Shown piece by piece: positions 46,650 to 56,884 of a stretch of 64,000 nt of DNA. This DNA is from Dasypus novemcinctus (taxonomy: Eukaryota > Chordata > Mammalia > Cingulata > Dasypodidae), in assembly GCF_030445035.2 (NCBI RefSeq), contig NC_080682.1, positions 28,750,770-28,814,769 of the forward strand, written 5' to 3'. Numbering within the stretch: the stretch's first letter is position 1; each line of letters begins with the position of its first letter. Below the pieces are notes generated by a model. It saw only the letters and a program-made list of their open reading frames with translations. It searched no databases and was not told the DNA's origin. The position numbers and the translations under genes were made by a program.

Positions 46650-47765
46650 ACCCAAGAGAATTGGAGAGGAGCTGGGTATCCTCGGCCTTTCCAGGCAATG
46701 GCAGGAGTTTTCAGCCCACATAGATTTGTTGAGTTCCTTTGAGCTCATCTCCACCTCTGTCCCCCCACAGGATAAGAAGAGGCTGGTATTGCCTCAACCT
46801 CTCAGGGCAATAGTTTTGGCCTGCACAAGTCTGACTATTGGGCACCTGAAGCTCCATCCTCATAGGACAAGAGATGAGCTGTGTTTGCTCACCTCTTTGG
46901 GTAACTGCACGTGCTTTTGGCCTACACAACCTAGTCTGGTGGGTATTTGTAGATGCTCCCTCACTCCCCAATAGGAAGGAAGGGGGCTGGTCTTTCCACA
47001 GCCATTTTTGGGCAGCATGGATTGAACTATTGGATGCCTATGAATTCACCCCCACCCCCAATATGATAGAAGAGTTTTGTTGGGGATCCAACCCCATGCC
47101 TTAAGAGGACAGAAGGGGACTGGTATTTCCTCATCCTCTCCAGGAAATGGCAGGCATTGTCAGCCTAAAGGGGCTGAACTGTTGAGCCCCCATAGAACCA
47201 CCCCTACCACCCAATATGATAGAAGGGAGCTGGTGCTTCCTCAACCCCTCTGGATAATAGTGGGTACTTTCAGCCTACAGGACTGAACTGTTGAGCATTT
47301 GTGGTTCTGTTCCCACTCCCTAAAGGGCAGAAGAGATAGTACTTCCTAAGCCTTTCAGAGCAACTGCAGGCATAATTGGCCCACAGAGATTAGATTGTTG
47401 GGCACTCCAGAGAGTCCATTCCCACTCCCAGTAGGCAGAAGGTCTGGTGATACATCAGTTTACCAGAGCAAAATTTGGTCATTTTGGATCCACACTGCAT
47501 AGATTGTTGACCAAAACTATAGCTCCATCCCTGCCTAAGGTAGGAGAGAAAGGGGTGTGAAGTTTCATCAGTGTCTCTGGGTGACTACAGACAGTCTTAT
47601 GACCAACTGGGATTATTATACACAACTACAGCTCTGTCCCGACCCCTGACAGAGGAGAAAGGTGGGAGGAACTTCATCGATTCCTTGGGAAATGTGGGCA
47701 GCATCAGTCTCCATAGCTTGCAACATCAACTACATCCTTGGCTCTTACTACACAACCAGCAAGGG
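46650..47765 (+). repeat. L1 5' UTR, ~110-bp degenerate monomer array (~10 units)
   Basis: About ten tandem units of roughly 90-115 bp (one stretch near 47,067-47,218 is longer), each with 'agaag.gagctggta.ttcctca', '.cctctcc.gg.aat', '.ttggcctacaca', 'gaactgttgagca' and 'ctccatccccactcccaatagg'. Unit starts fall near 46,650, 46,771, 46,865, 46,974, 47,100, 47,218, 47,326, 47,435, 47,544 and 47,656. The last units are the most diverged. Mouse L1 promoters are also monomer arrays, so a promoter role is plausible. Confidence 0.8.
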
Positions 47766-47886
47766 AGAAAAGATAAAAAATCCCTAAACTTAAGGGAGAA
47801 ACTGCACCCAAAATAAATGCATCTAGCAAGCCAAATGTGGAAACACCAACAAAAAAATTACAATCCACACCAAGAAACAGGAAGAG

Positions 47887-48582
47887 ATGGCCCAATTAAA
47901 GGAACAAGATAAAACTCCAAATGACATAAAGGAGTTGAGACAACTAATCTTGGATGTTCAAACAAATGTTAATAAATTCGATGAGATAGCTAAAGAGGTT
48001 AAGAATATTAAGAAGATATTGGATAAGCACGAAGAAGAATTTGAAAGCATACATAGAAAAAAGCAGACCTTATGGGAATGAAAGGTGCAGTAAATGAAAT
48101 TAAAAATACATTGGAGGATATAAGAGCAGATTTGAGGAAGCAAAAGAAAGGATCGGCAAGCTTCAAGACATGGCCTCCAAAAGTGAACAAACAAAAGAAC
48201 AGATGAAAAAAAGAATGGAAAAACTTCAGCAGGGTCTCAGAGAACTAAATGACAGCAAGAGATTACAAACATACGTGTCATGGGTGTCCCAGAAGGAGAA
48301 AAGAAGGGAAAAGGGGCAGGAAGAATATCTGAAGAAATAATGGTAGAAAATTTCAGAACCCTATTGAAGGACATAGATATCCATGCCCAAGAAACACAAA
48401 ATACTGCAATCCAAATAAATCCAAATAGACCAACTCAAAGACACATACTAATCAGAATGTTAAATGCCAGAGACAAAGAGAGAATTCTGAGAGCAACAAG
48501 AGAAAAGCAATACATAACATATAAGGGATACCCAATAAGATTAAGTGCCAATTTCTCATTAGAAACCATGGAGGCATGAAGA
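47887..48582 (+). pseudogene. L1 ORF1 (RNA-binding chaperone), frameshifted
   Basis: The ATG at 47,887 opens a frame rich in Lys, Glu and Ile heptads typical of the ORF1p coiled coil ('FDEIAKEVKNIKKILDKHEE'), ending at a TGA near 48,081. The rest continues in another frame, with the RRM/C-terminal domain at 48,280-48,579: 'MGVPEGEKKGKGAGRISEEI', 'HILIRMLNARDKERILRATR' and 'ITYKGYPIRLSANFSLET'. ORF1p normally coats L1 RNA as a trimer. At least one frameshift or stop separates the two halves. Confidence 0.85.
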
Positions 48583-48899
48583 CAGTGGTATGATATACTT
48601 ATGATACTGCAGGAAAAAGACTGCCAGTCAAGGCTTTTATACCTAGTAAAATTATCTTTTAAAAATGAGAGTGAGTTTAGAATATTTACAGATAAACAGA
48701 AACTGAGAGAGTTTATTACAAGAAGATGAGCTTTGCAAGAAATACTAAAGGGAGTATTAAAACCTGAAAAGACAGGAGAGAGAGGCCTGAAATAGAGTTT
48801 AGAAATGACAACTATATCAGTAATAATAATTAAAAGTGTTAAATATAAAATGAGAGACAAAGCACAAAGATCAACTTGGATGAAATAAGAACTACCTGT

Positions 48900-51800
48900 A
48901 CAGTAATAATATTGAATGTTAATGGATTGAACTCCCCAATCAAAAGACACAGACTGGCAGAATGAATAAGAAAATATAAGCTTTCTATATGTTATCTGCA
49001 AGACACTCACCTTAGACACAAAGATACCAATAAATTGAAAGTGAAAGGCTGGAAAAAGATATTCCATGCATGCAGTAACCAAAAAATAAGCTGGGATAGC
49101 TATACTTATATCAGATGATATAGACTTTAAAAGCAAAACTGTTATTAGAGACAAGGAAGGACATTACATATTAATAAAAGGGATGATTCACCAGGAAGAA
49201 ATAACAATCATAAATATATATGCACCTAAACAGGATGCCCCAAGATACATGAGGTAAACACTGGCAAAACTGAAGGGAGAAATAGACATCTCTACAGTAA
49301 TAGTTGGAGACTTCAGTGCACCACTTTCAGCATTGGATAGAACATCTGGGCAGAAGATCAATAAAGAAACAAGAGCTTGAATAAAATGATAAATGGACTA
49401 AGGCTAATAGACATATACAGAACATTGTACCCCAAAACAGCAGGATATACATTCTTTTCAAGGGTTCATGGATCATTCTCCAGGATAGACCATATGTTGG
49501 GACACAAAGTAGATCTCAATAAATTCAATAAAATTGAAATTATACAAAGAAAGCACCTTCTCTGATCATAATGGAGTAAAGCTGGAAATCAACAAGCAGC
49601 AAATAAAGGGAAATTTCACATATATATGGAGATTTAACAACACCTTCTTAAATGATCAGTGGGTCAAAGAAGAAATTTCAAGAGAAATCAATAAATATCT
49701 TGAGATGAATGACAATGAGAATACAACATATCAGAACCTATGGGATGCTGCAAAGGCAGTGTTGAGAGGAAAATTTATAGTCCTCAATGCTTACATTAAA
49801 AAAGAAGAAAGAGCTAAAATCAATGACCTAACTACACAGTGGGAGGAACTAGAAAAAGAACAGCAAGCTAATCCAAAGCTAGTAGAAGGAATGAAATAGC
49901 AAAGATCAGAGAAGAAATAAATGAAATTGAGAACAAAAAAACAATTAAAAAATTAATGAACCAAAAGTTTGTTCTTTGAGAAAATTAACAAAATTGACAT
50001 ACCCTTAGCTAGACTAAGAAAAAAAGAGAGAAGATGCAAATAAATGAAATTAAAAATGAAAAAAGGAACCTTATTACTGACCGAACAGAAATAAGGGAAG
50101 TCATAAGATGATACTATGAAAAACTTTATGCTATGAAACTAGACAATGTTGATGAAAAATTCCTAGGAATGTACAAACAGCCTACACTGACACTAGAAGA
50201 AATAGAAGACCTCAACAAGCCAATCACAGGTAAAGAAATTGAAGCAGTCATCAAACCGCTCCCAAAATGAAAGCCTAGGACCAGATGGTTTCACAGGTGA
50301 GTTCTACCAAGTAGTCAAAGAAAACTTAATACCAATCTTACTTAAGCTCTTTCCAAAAATTCAACAAGAAGGAATGCTATCTAACCCATTCTATGAAGCT
50401 AATATCACCCCAATACCAAAGCCAGATAAAGATATTATAAAAAGAAAATTACAGATCCATTTCTCTAATTAATACAGATGCAAAAATCATTAATAAAATA
50501 TTTGCTAATTGAATCCAACAATTAAAAGAATTATCCATCATGATCAAGTGAGTATTATACCGGGCATTCAAGGATGGTTCAACACAAGAAAACCAATTAG
50601 CTTAATATACCACATTAATAAATCAAAGAAGAAAAATCACAGGATCTTATCATTTCACACAGAAAAGGCATTTGATGAAACACAGCATCCTTTCTTGATA
50701 AAAATACTACAAAAATAGGAATTGAAGGAAATCTTCTCAACATGAAAAAGGCCATATATGAAAAACCCACAGCTAACATTGTACTCAATGGTGAAAAACT
50801 AAAAGTTTTCCTGTTGAGATCAGGGACAAGACAACGATGCCTACTGTCACCATTGATGTTTAATATAGTGCAAGAGGTTCTAGCTACAGTAATCAGGCAA
50901 GAAAAAGAAATAAAAGGCATCCAAATTAGAAAGAAATAATTAAAACTTTCACTGTTCACAGAAGATATGTTTGCATATCTAGAAAATTCTGAAAAATCTA
51001 CAACAAAACTGCTAGAGCTAATAAATGATTTCAGTAGAGAGTCAGGATACAAGATCAATATGCAAAAATCAGTGGTGTTCCTATACACTAACAATGCACA
51101 ATCTGAGGAGGAAGTCAGGAAAAATATTCTATTTACAATAAAAACTAAAAGAATCAAATATTTAGGAATAAACTTAGCCAAGGATACAAAGCACTTGTAT
51201 TCAGAAAACTATAATGCATTGCTAAAAGAAATAAAAAAAGACCTAAATAATTGGAAGAACATTCCATGCTCATGGATTGGAAGACTAAATATCACTAAGA
51301 TGTCAATTCTACACAAATTGAAACACAGATTCAATGCATTTCCAATAAAAATTCCACCAGCATTTTTTAATCAAATGGAAAACACAATTATCAGACTTAT
51401 CTGGATGGGTAAGAGGCCCCAAATAGCCAGAAACATGTTAAAAAGGAAAAGTGAAGTTGGAGAACTCTCAGTTCCAAGCTTTAAATCATATTACCTAGCT
51501 AGAGTGGTAAAAACAGCGTGGTATTGGCATAAAGATAGACACATACACCAATGGAACTGAACTGATGTTTCAGAAACAGACACTCACATCTATGGCCAAG
51601 TGATTTTTGACCAGCCTGTCAAGCCCTCCCAGTTGAGGCAGAACAGTTTATTCAATAAATGGTTTGGGGAGAACTGGATATCCATAGCCAAAAGGAAGAA
51701 AGAAGACCCCTACTTCACCCCTTACACAAAAATTAACTCAAAATGGATCAAAGGCCTAAAAATAAAAGGAAGTACAATAAAGCTCCTATAAGAAAATTTA

Positions 51801-52440
51801 GGGAAACATCTTCCAGACCTGGTGGTAGGTGGTGGGTTCTTAAACCTTATACCAAATGCATGAGCAATAAAAGAAAACATGGATAAATGGGACCTCCTCA
51901 AACTTAAACATTTCTGAGATTCAAAGGACTTCATCAAGAAGGTGAAAAGGTAGCCCAATCAATGGGAGAAAATATTTGAAACCACTTATCAGATAAGGGT
52001 TTAATTTCAATTCTATATAAATAGATCATACAACTCAAAAATAAAAGAGCAAGCAATCCAATTTAAAAAATAGGCATAAATTTAAATAGACATTTCTCCA
52101 AAGAGGAAATACAAATGGTGAAAAAGCATATGAAAAAATGTTCCATATCACTAGCTATTAGGGAAATGCAAATTAAAACAATGAGATATCATCTAACACC
52201 ACATAGAATAGCCATTATTTAAAAAACAGACTACAATAAGTGCTGGAGAGGATGTGGAAAAATAGGAACACTCCTTCAATGTTCATGGGAGTATAAAATG
52301 TTGCAGTCTCTGTAGAAGTCAGTTTGGTGGTTCCTCCAGAAGCTAAATATAGGAATGCCATATGATCCAATCTTGAAGACCTTATACTACATGAATTAAG
52401 CCAGACACAAAAGGACAAATATTGTGTGGCCTTATTAATA
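48900..52440 (+). pseudogene. L1 ORF2 (endonuclease/reverse transcriptase), inactive
   Basis: Begins near 48,900 with 'LNVNGLNSPIKRHRLAEW' in the endonuclease domain; the EN end at 49,377-49,565 reads 'AGYTFFSRVHGSFSRIDHML'. RT text follows at 49,534-49,899 and 50,239-50,939. The active-site box normally reading FADD is FTED (50,955-50,966), so one catalytic Asp is replaced. A 197-codon open stretch at 50,967-51,560 covers the thumb region ('SGYKINMQKSVVFLYTNN'). Stops and frameshifts occur throughout, and about 52,300-52,390 is internally shortened. The product would have nicked target DNA and reverse transcribed L1 RNA; this copy cannot. Confidence 0.88.
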
Positions 52441-52913
52441 TGAACTAAATACAAATAATAAACACATGGGATTAAAACCTATAGTATAGGTTATAAGGAG
52501 ATAAGAAGAAGGTTGAGAAGAACTATGGATGCTCAATATACATAGAAGTTTTAATTAACTTGACTGTAAAAGTGTGGATATGGATAGAGTTGATTGTAAC
52601 ATATTATAGTAACAAGTGTTTTTATAAATGGGATTGTGACTGAAAAGGGTAGTCTGGGGAAGTAAATGTCAATAGAAAAAAGCTAAAGAATAATCTAGGG
52701 ACTGAATAATACAGTGAGCCCAGAGGTGGGTACAAAGGCAAGACAGTCCTTCTGTTAGCTAGAGCAGATGCACATCACTAATGCAGAATGATGGGAATAT
52801 GGATACACATGGGAAAACTACAACTGGTGTGACCTATAGACTGTGGATAACAGCAATACTATAATATTCTTGCATTAATGCCAAGCTTTACTGTGTTGAT
52901 AATGGAGATGTAT

Positions 52914-53225
52914 GGAAAAAGTGTGCCAAATGTATGCTATGGACCATGATTGGTGATAAGAGTCTGATGGTATTATCTCATAATCTGTAACAAATGTTCC
53001 ACCAGGGTGTGGAGTTGTATGGGAAATCTACACATCCATATGCTTGTTTTGCAAGTCCATGATTTCTGTAACAAAAATACATTTAAAAAAACAGTATGTG
53101 TTGGGAGAAAATACACCAAATGTATGATAAGAAATATAGTTGGTAGCAATATTTTGACAATGCTCTAGCAGAGTTTGTAACAAATGTTTCACACCAATGC
53201 AAAGAGTTGGTGGAGGGGTGATGTA
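52914..53225 (+). repeat. Tandem duplication in the L1 3' UTR (~189-bp offset)
   Basis: 'ccaaatgtatg' at 52,926 and 53,115 and 'tctgtaacaaatgttccac'/'tttgtaacaaatgtttcac' show a diverged direct duplication of the 3' UTR end. Confidence 0.75.
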
Positions 53226-53362
53226 TGAGACCCCTGTGTGATATTATGTATGTTTATTTTGTAAGTTTGCAATCTTTACTATACATTTATTGTTTATGTG
53301 TGTTCATGTATGAATGATATACTTCAATAAAAATAAAAAAGTAATAATAAACATATGGGAAA

Positions 53363-53920
53363 AATTTAACTGTATGTCATATTTGTGTGAACATAAGTGC
53401 TTTACTTTGTGTATGTGGACTGAATAAGAATGGTGAAAGTTATAATCCTTTTATCTGGATTCTCAGAATGTTGTGCCATTTGTCCTATTTCCATATATTT
53501 TGAAACATTCTTGTATTTAGTTTTTGTTTTCCCTTAAAATTTTATTTCTCTGTGATATAAATTGACATCAACATGCAAGATAACCATAAGCCCACAAAAG
53601 ATTGTGAAATTGATGGGGAAATTTGTGTAATATAAAATTTAAAAGGAAGAATTTTAATCAATGAACAAAAGATGTGAATGGAAAAGAAGGTAATTTTGCT
53701 ATTTCTTCTTTGTGTAGCAATTATACACTATTAAGTTGGATGTATTTAGTTAATTTCAAATTATTGTTTATTATATATGTTTGTTTTAATTTTACAATTG
53801 ACACATTTTTGTATCTGGAGCAACTGGTTGCATATGTTGGGTTGGAATAAAACTCATTAAGATTTTTCCCATCATAATAAATCAAAGTAGAACCAACTCA
53901 AGAGTCCAATTCATAGAGAC
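53363..53920. other. AT-rich DNA between L1 and retroposon
   Basis: No gene or named repeat is seen. Confidence 0.4.
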
Positions 53921-53933
53921 AGAAAGTAGATTA

Positions 53934-54124
53934 GAATGTGGACCACTGTCCATGTGGTGCAGTATTTCTCTAGAATGTATTCATCAGGTGTAATGGATGT
54001 GCCACAATGAAGGAAGAGTTTGTTGATGGGGGAGGGGTGGTGTGGGTGGGATAGGGGGTATATGGGAACCTCATATTTTTTGAATGTAACATTTTAAAAG
54101 AAAATAAAGAAAAAAATAAAAATT
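53934..54124 (+). mobile_element. Shared-tail retroposon copy (191 bp)
   Basis: Starts 'gaatgtggaccactgtcc', includes 'catcaggtgtaatggatgtg', a G-rich tract, 'gtatatgggaacctcat' and an A-rich tail. It is flanked by AGAAAGTAGATTA at 53,921-53,933 and 54,125-54,137, an exact 13-bp target-site duplication. Confidence 0.88.
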
Positions 54125-54459
54125 AGAAAGTAGATTAAGTTACAGGTGTTAGAGAAAGGAAGAATGGGGAGTTATTTATTAATAGGCAAGAGTTTTTGTT
54201 TTGGGAGATGAACAAGTTTTAATAATGGAAGATGATGAGGCAGCACAACATTTAAAAGTAATTGATGTTGCTGAATTTTACATATAATAATGTTTAAAAT
54301 ATCAAAGTTTATGTTTTAAATATATATGTATTATAACAATAAAATAACTAAAACTTAATAATTTAATAAAGTAAATAACAAATAAAAAGTAATAAATTAA
54401 GATAAATGTCCTATTTATTATCTTTTCATTCAGTAAATGAAGTTAAAATTCTTAAAGAG

Positions 54460-55383
54460 AGTCGTGGTTGTAAATTTGCATTAGTTTGAAAGAGTGACTT
54501 TGTTTATTCAGGCATCTCTTCTGTGCATCCTTCACATTCTTATTCCTTAAGCTGTAAATTAGTGGACTCAGCATTGTTATCTCTAAGGTTTAAAAGATTG
54601 AAATCATTTTATTAGTATCTAATAAGTGATTATTACTTGGTTGCAAATACATGGAAAGAAGTATCGCAGAGCACAGTGACAGCAATCATGTAAGAAGCAC
54701 AGGTAGAAAAGGATTTTTGTCTCCCTTCTGGTGAACATATTCTCAAAATGGTGAGGACAATGTGGAAGTGGGATATCAAAACAATGATCACAGTAAACAA
54801 AAAATTCGTCCCTGAAAAGGTAAGCAATGTTGTTTGAAATATAGGTATCAGAGCAAGGTAATGCTAACAGAGGGATAACATCACAACAAATATGGTTGAT
54901 TGTACTGGAAGAGCAGTATGACACAGAGAACACACAAAAGGAGACAGCCATTGTGGTGGTCAGAGTGAAAAGGTAATTTAGGAATGCTAGCAGAAGGCAA
55001 ATCTGCAGGGACACCACCACCATGTAGAGCAGGGGTTGCAATAACCACGTAGCAGTCAGAGACCAGTACAGATGGAATGAAAACCAAGAATCCACCCAGC
55101 TGAACAGCAGAACTATAAATAAGAGACAGTTTCCTTCTTAACCAAGAAGTTGACCTGTACTTTTAGGGGAAATGACAGTAGAATTTTCAAGCTTGACACA
55201 GTCCAGTATCTTAGGAAAAACTTAGAGGGGCTTGAGGTCAAAAGCACTGGTTAAGGTGTTGATGTCCAGATTTCCACACCATGTTAGACCAAAGGTCACC
55301 AAGTAAACAAGGAGAAGAGGAATCTGGCACTCTGGATGGTTCAAGACTCCAATAAGAATTAATTCAGTCCCCTCTGGTGACAT
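54460..55383 (-). pseudogene. Olfactory receptor pseudogene, near full length
   Basis: A minus-strand class II OR with several frameshifts and stops. The ATG at 55,383-55,381 starts 'MSPEGTELILIGVLNHPECQ', reaching a TAA after ~57 codons; membrane segment 2 and the usual [10 protein letters not shown] region are damaged. From 55,095 the frame reads 'LLYMVVVSLQICLLLAFLNY' and 'SFCVFSVSYCSSSTINHICC'. Another frame (54,827-54,633) gives 'EGRQKSFSTCASYMIAVTVL'. The C-terminal part at about 54,580-54,500 reads '[20 protein letters not shown]'. It resembles family 5/8 receptors, but the subfamily is uncertain. Confidence 0.88.
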
Positions 55384-56060
55384 TCTCTGTTTACACTTAT
55401 TTTGTTGTTTTCATCTTTTAATGCAGAAAATGAAAGAGAGTAATTTTTGGTAAAATTGTAATTGTTGAAGAGTTGCTCTTTGTTAAATATTTCATTTAAA
55501 AATCAGTTATTTTTGTTCATAAACACTGAATAGTTTCAGATCTTAATTGTTTTTCTTACCACATTTTCACAAAGTTCAGAGACACCAGAAACCCTTAAAG
55601 GTTCTTAGAAATGTCTGATGAAGGTATTGATTTATTTTTCACTATTAGATATATTTTAAATAATGGATAAATGAGAGAGATAGCCATTATATATATGCAT
55701 ATTATATGATATAGATGTTTTCCAGTGATAAAAGAGAGTTGCCTTAAGAAATTGATCTCTTTTTAAAAAAAAAATTGAGCTACCACTGGCCTCCTCTCCA
55801 TTCCCTACTCATTATTATCTTTGTATATCTCAATATTATTGTAGGAATCACTTCCTAAAAAAGTACCAGTACCGACATTTTCCTTATCAATTTCTATCAT
55901 ACTGCTCTGCTCCAGCTACCAAAACAGGCTTTCTTAATTTGGTGATTCGAAACTTTATCCTAGAAAATCATGTTATGAAAGCAAATCCATTCATGTTGAT
56001 GAAACCTATTGTAAGTAGATGTTTTCATGAGGCTGCTTCAGGTAAGTTGCTTCCCAGTGT
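55384..56060. other. Upstream flank of the OR pseudogene
   Basis: AT-rich, with no gene or assigned repeat. A short AT-alternating run lies near 55,689-55,710. Confidence 0.4.
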
Positions 56061-56475
56061 GCCTCTTAATCCTCCTACTGGAGTCTTTTATAAATGGAAT
56101 GGAGAGGGAGAGGGAGAGGGAAAGGGAGAGGGAAAGTGGGAGGGGGAATGGGAGGGGGAGGGAGAGGGGGAGGGAGAGCGAGAGCTAGAGGGAGAGCGAG
56201 AGCGAGAGCACCGTGGAAGCAAGTAGCTGGAAGCACGTAGCTGGAAGCAAAGAACCTGGAAGATTAGGGAGGGACCGACCAAGGGTCACCTCCACGTACC
56301 TTGCCATGTGGCAGAGGAGTTAAAGATTGCTGGACTTTGGGAAGAAAGCATCATCTTAGTGTTGCCTTGATTTGTACATTTATCTTAGCCTCAAAACTAT
56401 AAGTTTGTAAGCTAATAAATGTCCATCGTTAAAGCCAGCACATTTCATAGTATCTAATTTCAACAACCTAGAAAT
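56061..56475 (+). mobile_element. LTR-like element with internal (GGGAGA)n
   Basis: A 'gagtcttttataaatgg' block, a purine-rich array, 'gtagctggaagcaaagaacc' and a 3' part ('gtttgtaagctaataaatg', 'aagccagcacatttcatag') resembling the end region of the local LTR family read in plus orientation. Assignment is moderate. Confidence 0.5.
56099..56214 (+). repeat. (GGGAGA)n-type purine microsatellite
   Basis: About 115 bp of almost uninterrupted G and A on the plus strand, with hexamer periodicity that degrades to the right into 'agcgag' variants. Confidence 0.9.
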
Positions 56476-56884
56476 TTAAAACACACATCAATGCTGCTCC
56501 TTCTAAAGTGTTATACAGTAAAATTGAACCCTCCTTCCTTAATAATAAGTCTTTATATCTGAAAAAAATGGTCTTATTACTTACCATCTATTTTCCCAGA
56601 TTCTTTTCACTATTTTGCTCCGGTAGCTTTTCTTCCCTTTCCAGCTTATCCTTATTTTTCTTAAATTGTTTAAAATTTATTTTTTAATTCCTTACAGTTT
56701 TGATTCAGGAAGCCTTGATCACTTTGTTTTCCTTATTTAGAGAAATGAGTGGGAGGAGTACTAACATTTTTTCCCCAAGTCTAACTCTATCCAGAACAGT
56801 CTAAATATTTTTTGACATAATTATTCTATTATTCTGCAAGAGAGTCCAAGGAAATACATAGAATTATTTTCATGTCTAAGGAAG

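Larger units (their letters stand above)
45628..53348 (+). mobile_element. Complete 7.7-kb LINE-1 with target-site duplications
   Basis: The order is 5' UTR (45,628-47,886), ORF1, inter-ORF segment, ORF2, 3' UTR and an A-rich tail. The exact 14-bp repeat AAACATATGGGAAA flanks it at 45,614-45,627 and 53,349-53,362, which fixes both ends. The GC-richer 5' UTR contrasts with the AT-rich surroundings. Both ORFs are broken by stops and frameshifts. Confidence 0.92.

Noticed and set aside
45620..47290. Several overlapping open frames of 60-93 codons on both strands
   Set aside because: They lie in the GC-richer L1 5' UTR repeats, where stops are rarer; they show no domains and occur on both strands equally.
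46650..47765. CRISPR-like regularly spaced repeat array
   Set aside because: Units are contiguous, degenerate tandem monomers without unique spacers, inside a eukaryotic L1 5' UTR.
48435..49154. 239-codon minus-strand open frame
   Set aside because: It is the antisense of L1 ORF1/ORF2; A-rich L1 coding DNA lacks the triplets that give minus-strand stops. No homology is apparent.
50615..51181. 188-codon minus-strand open frame
   Set aside because: Antisense of L1 ORF2 RT, same cause as the 48.4-49.2 kb frame.
56088..56282. Ser/Pro-repeat protein frame and Glu/Gly-repeat frame
   Set aside because: Direct translation of the (GGGAGA)n microsatellite on either strand.
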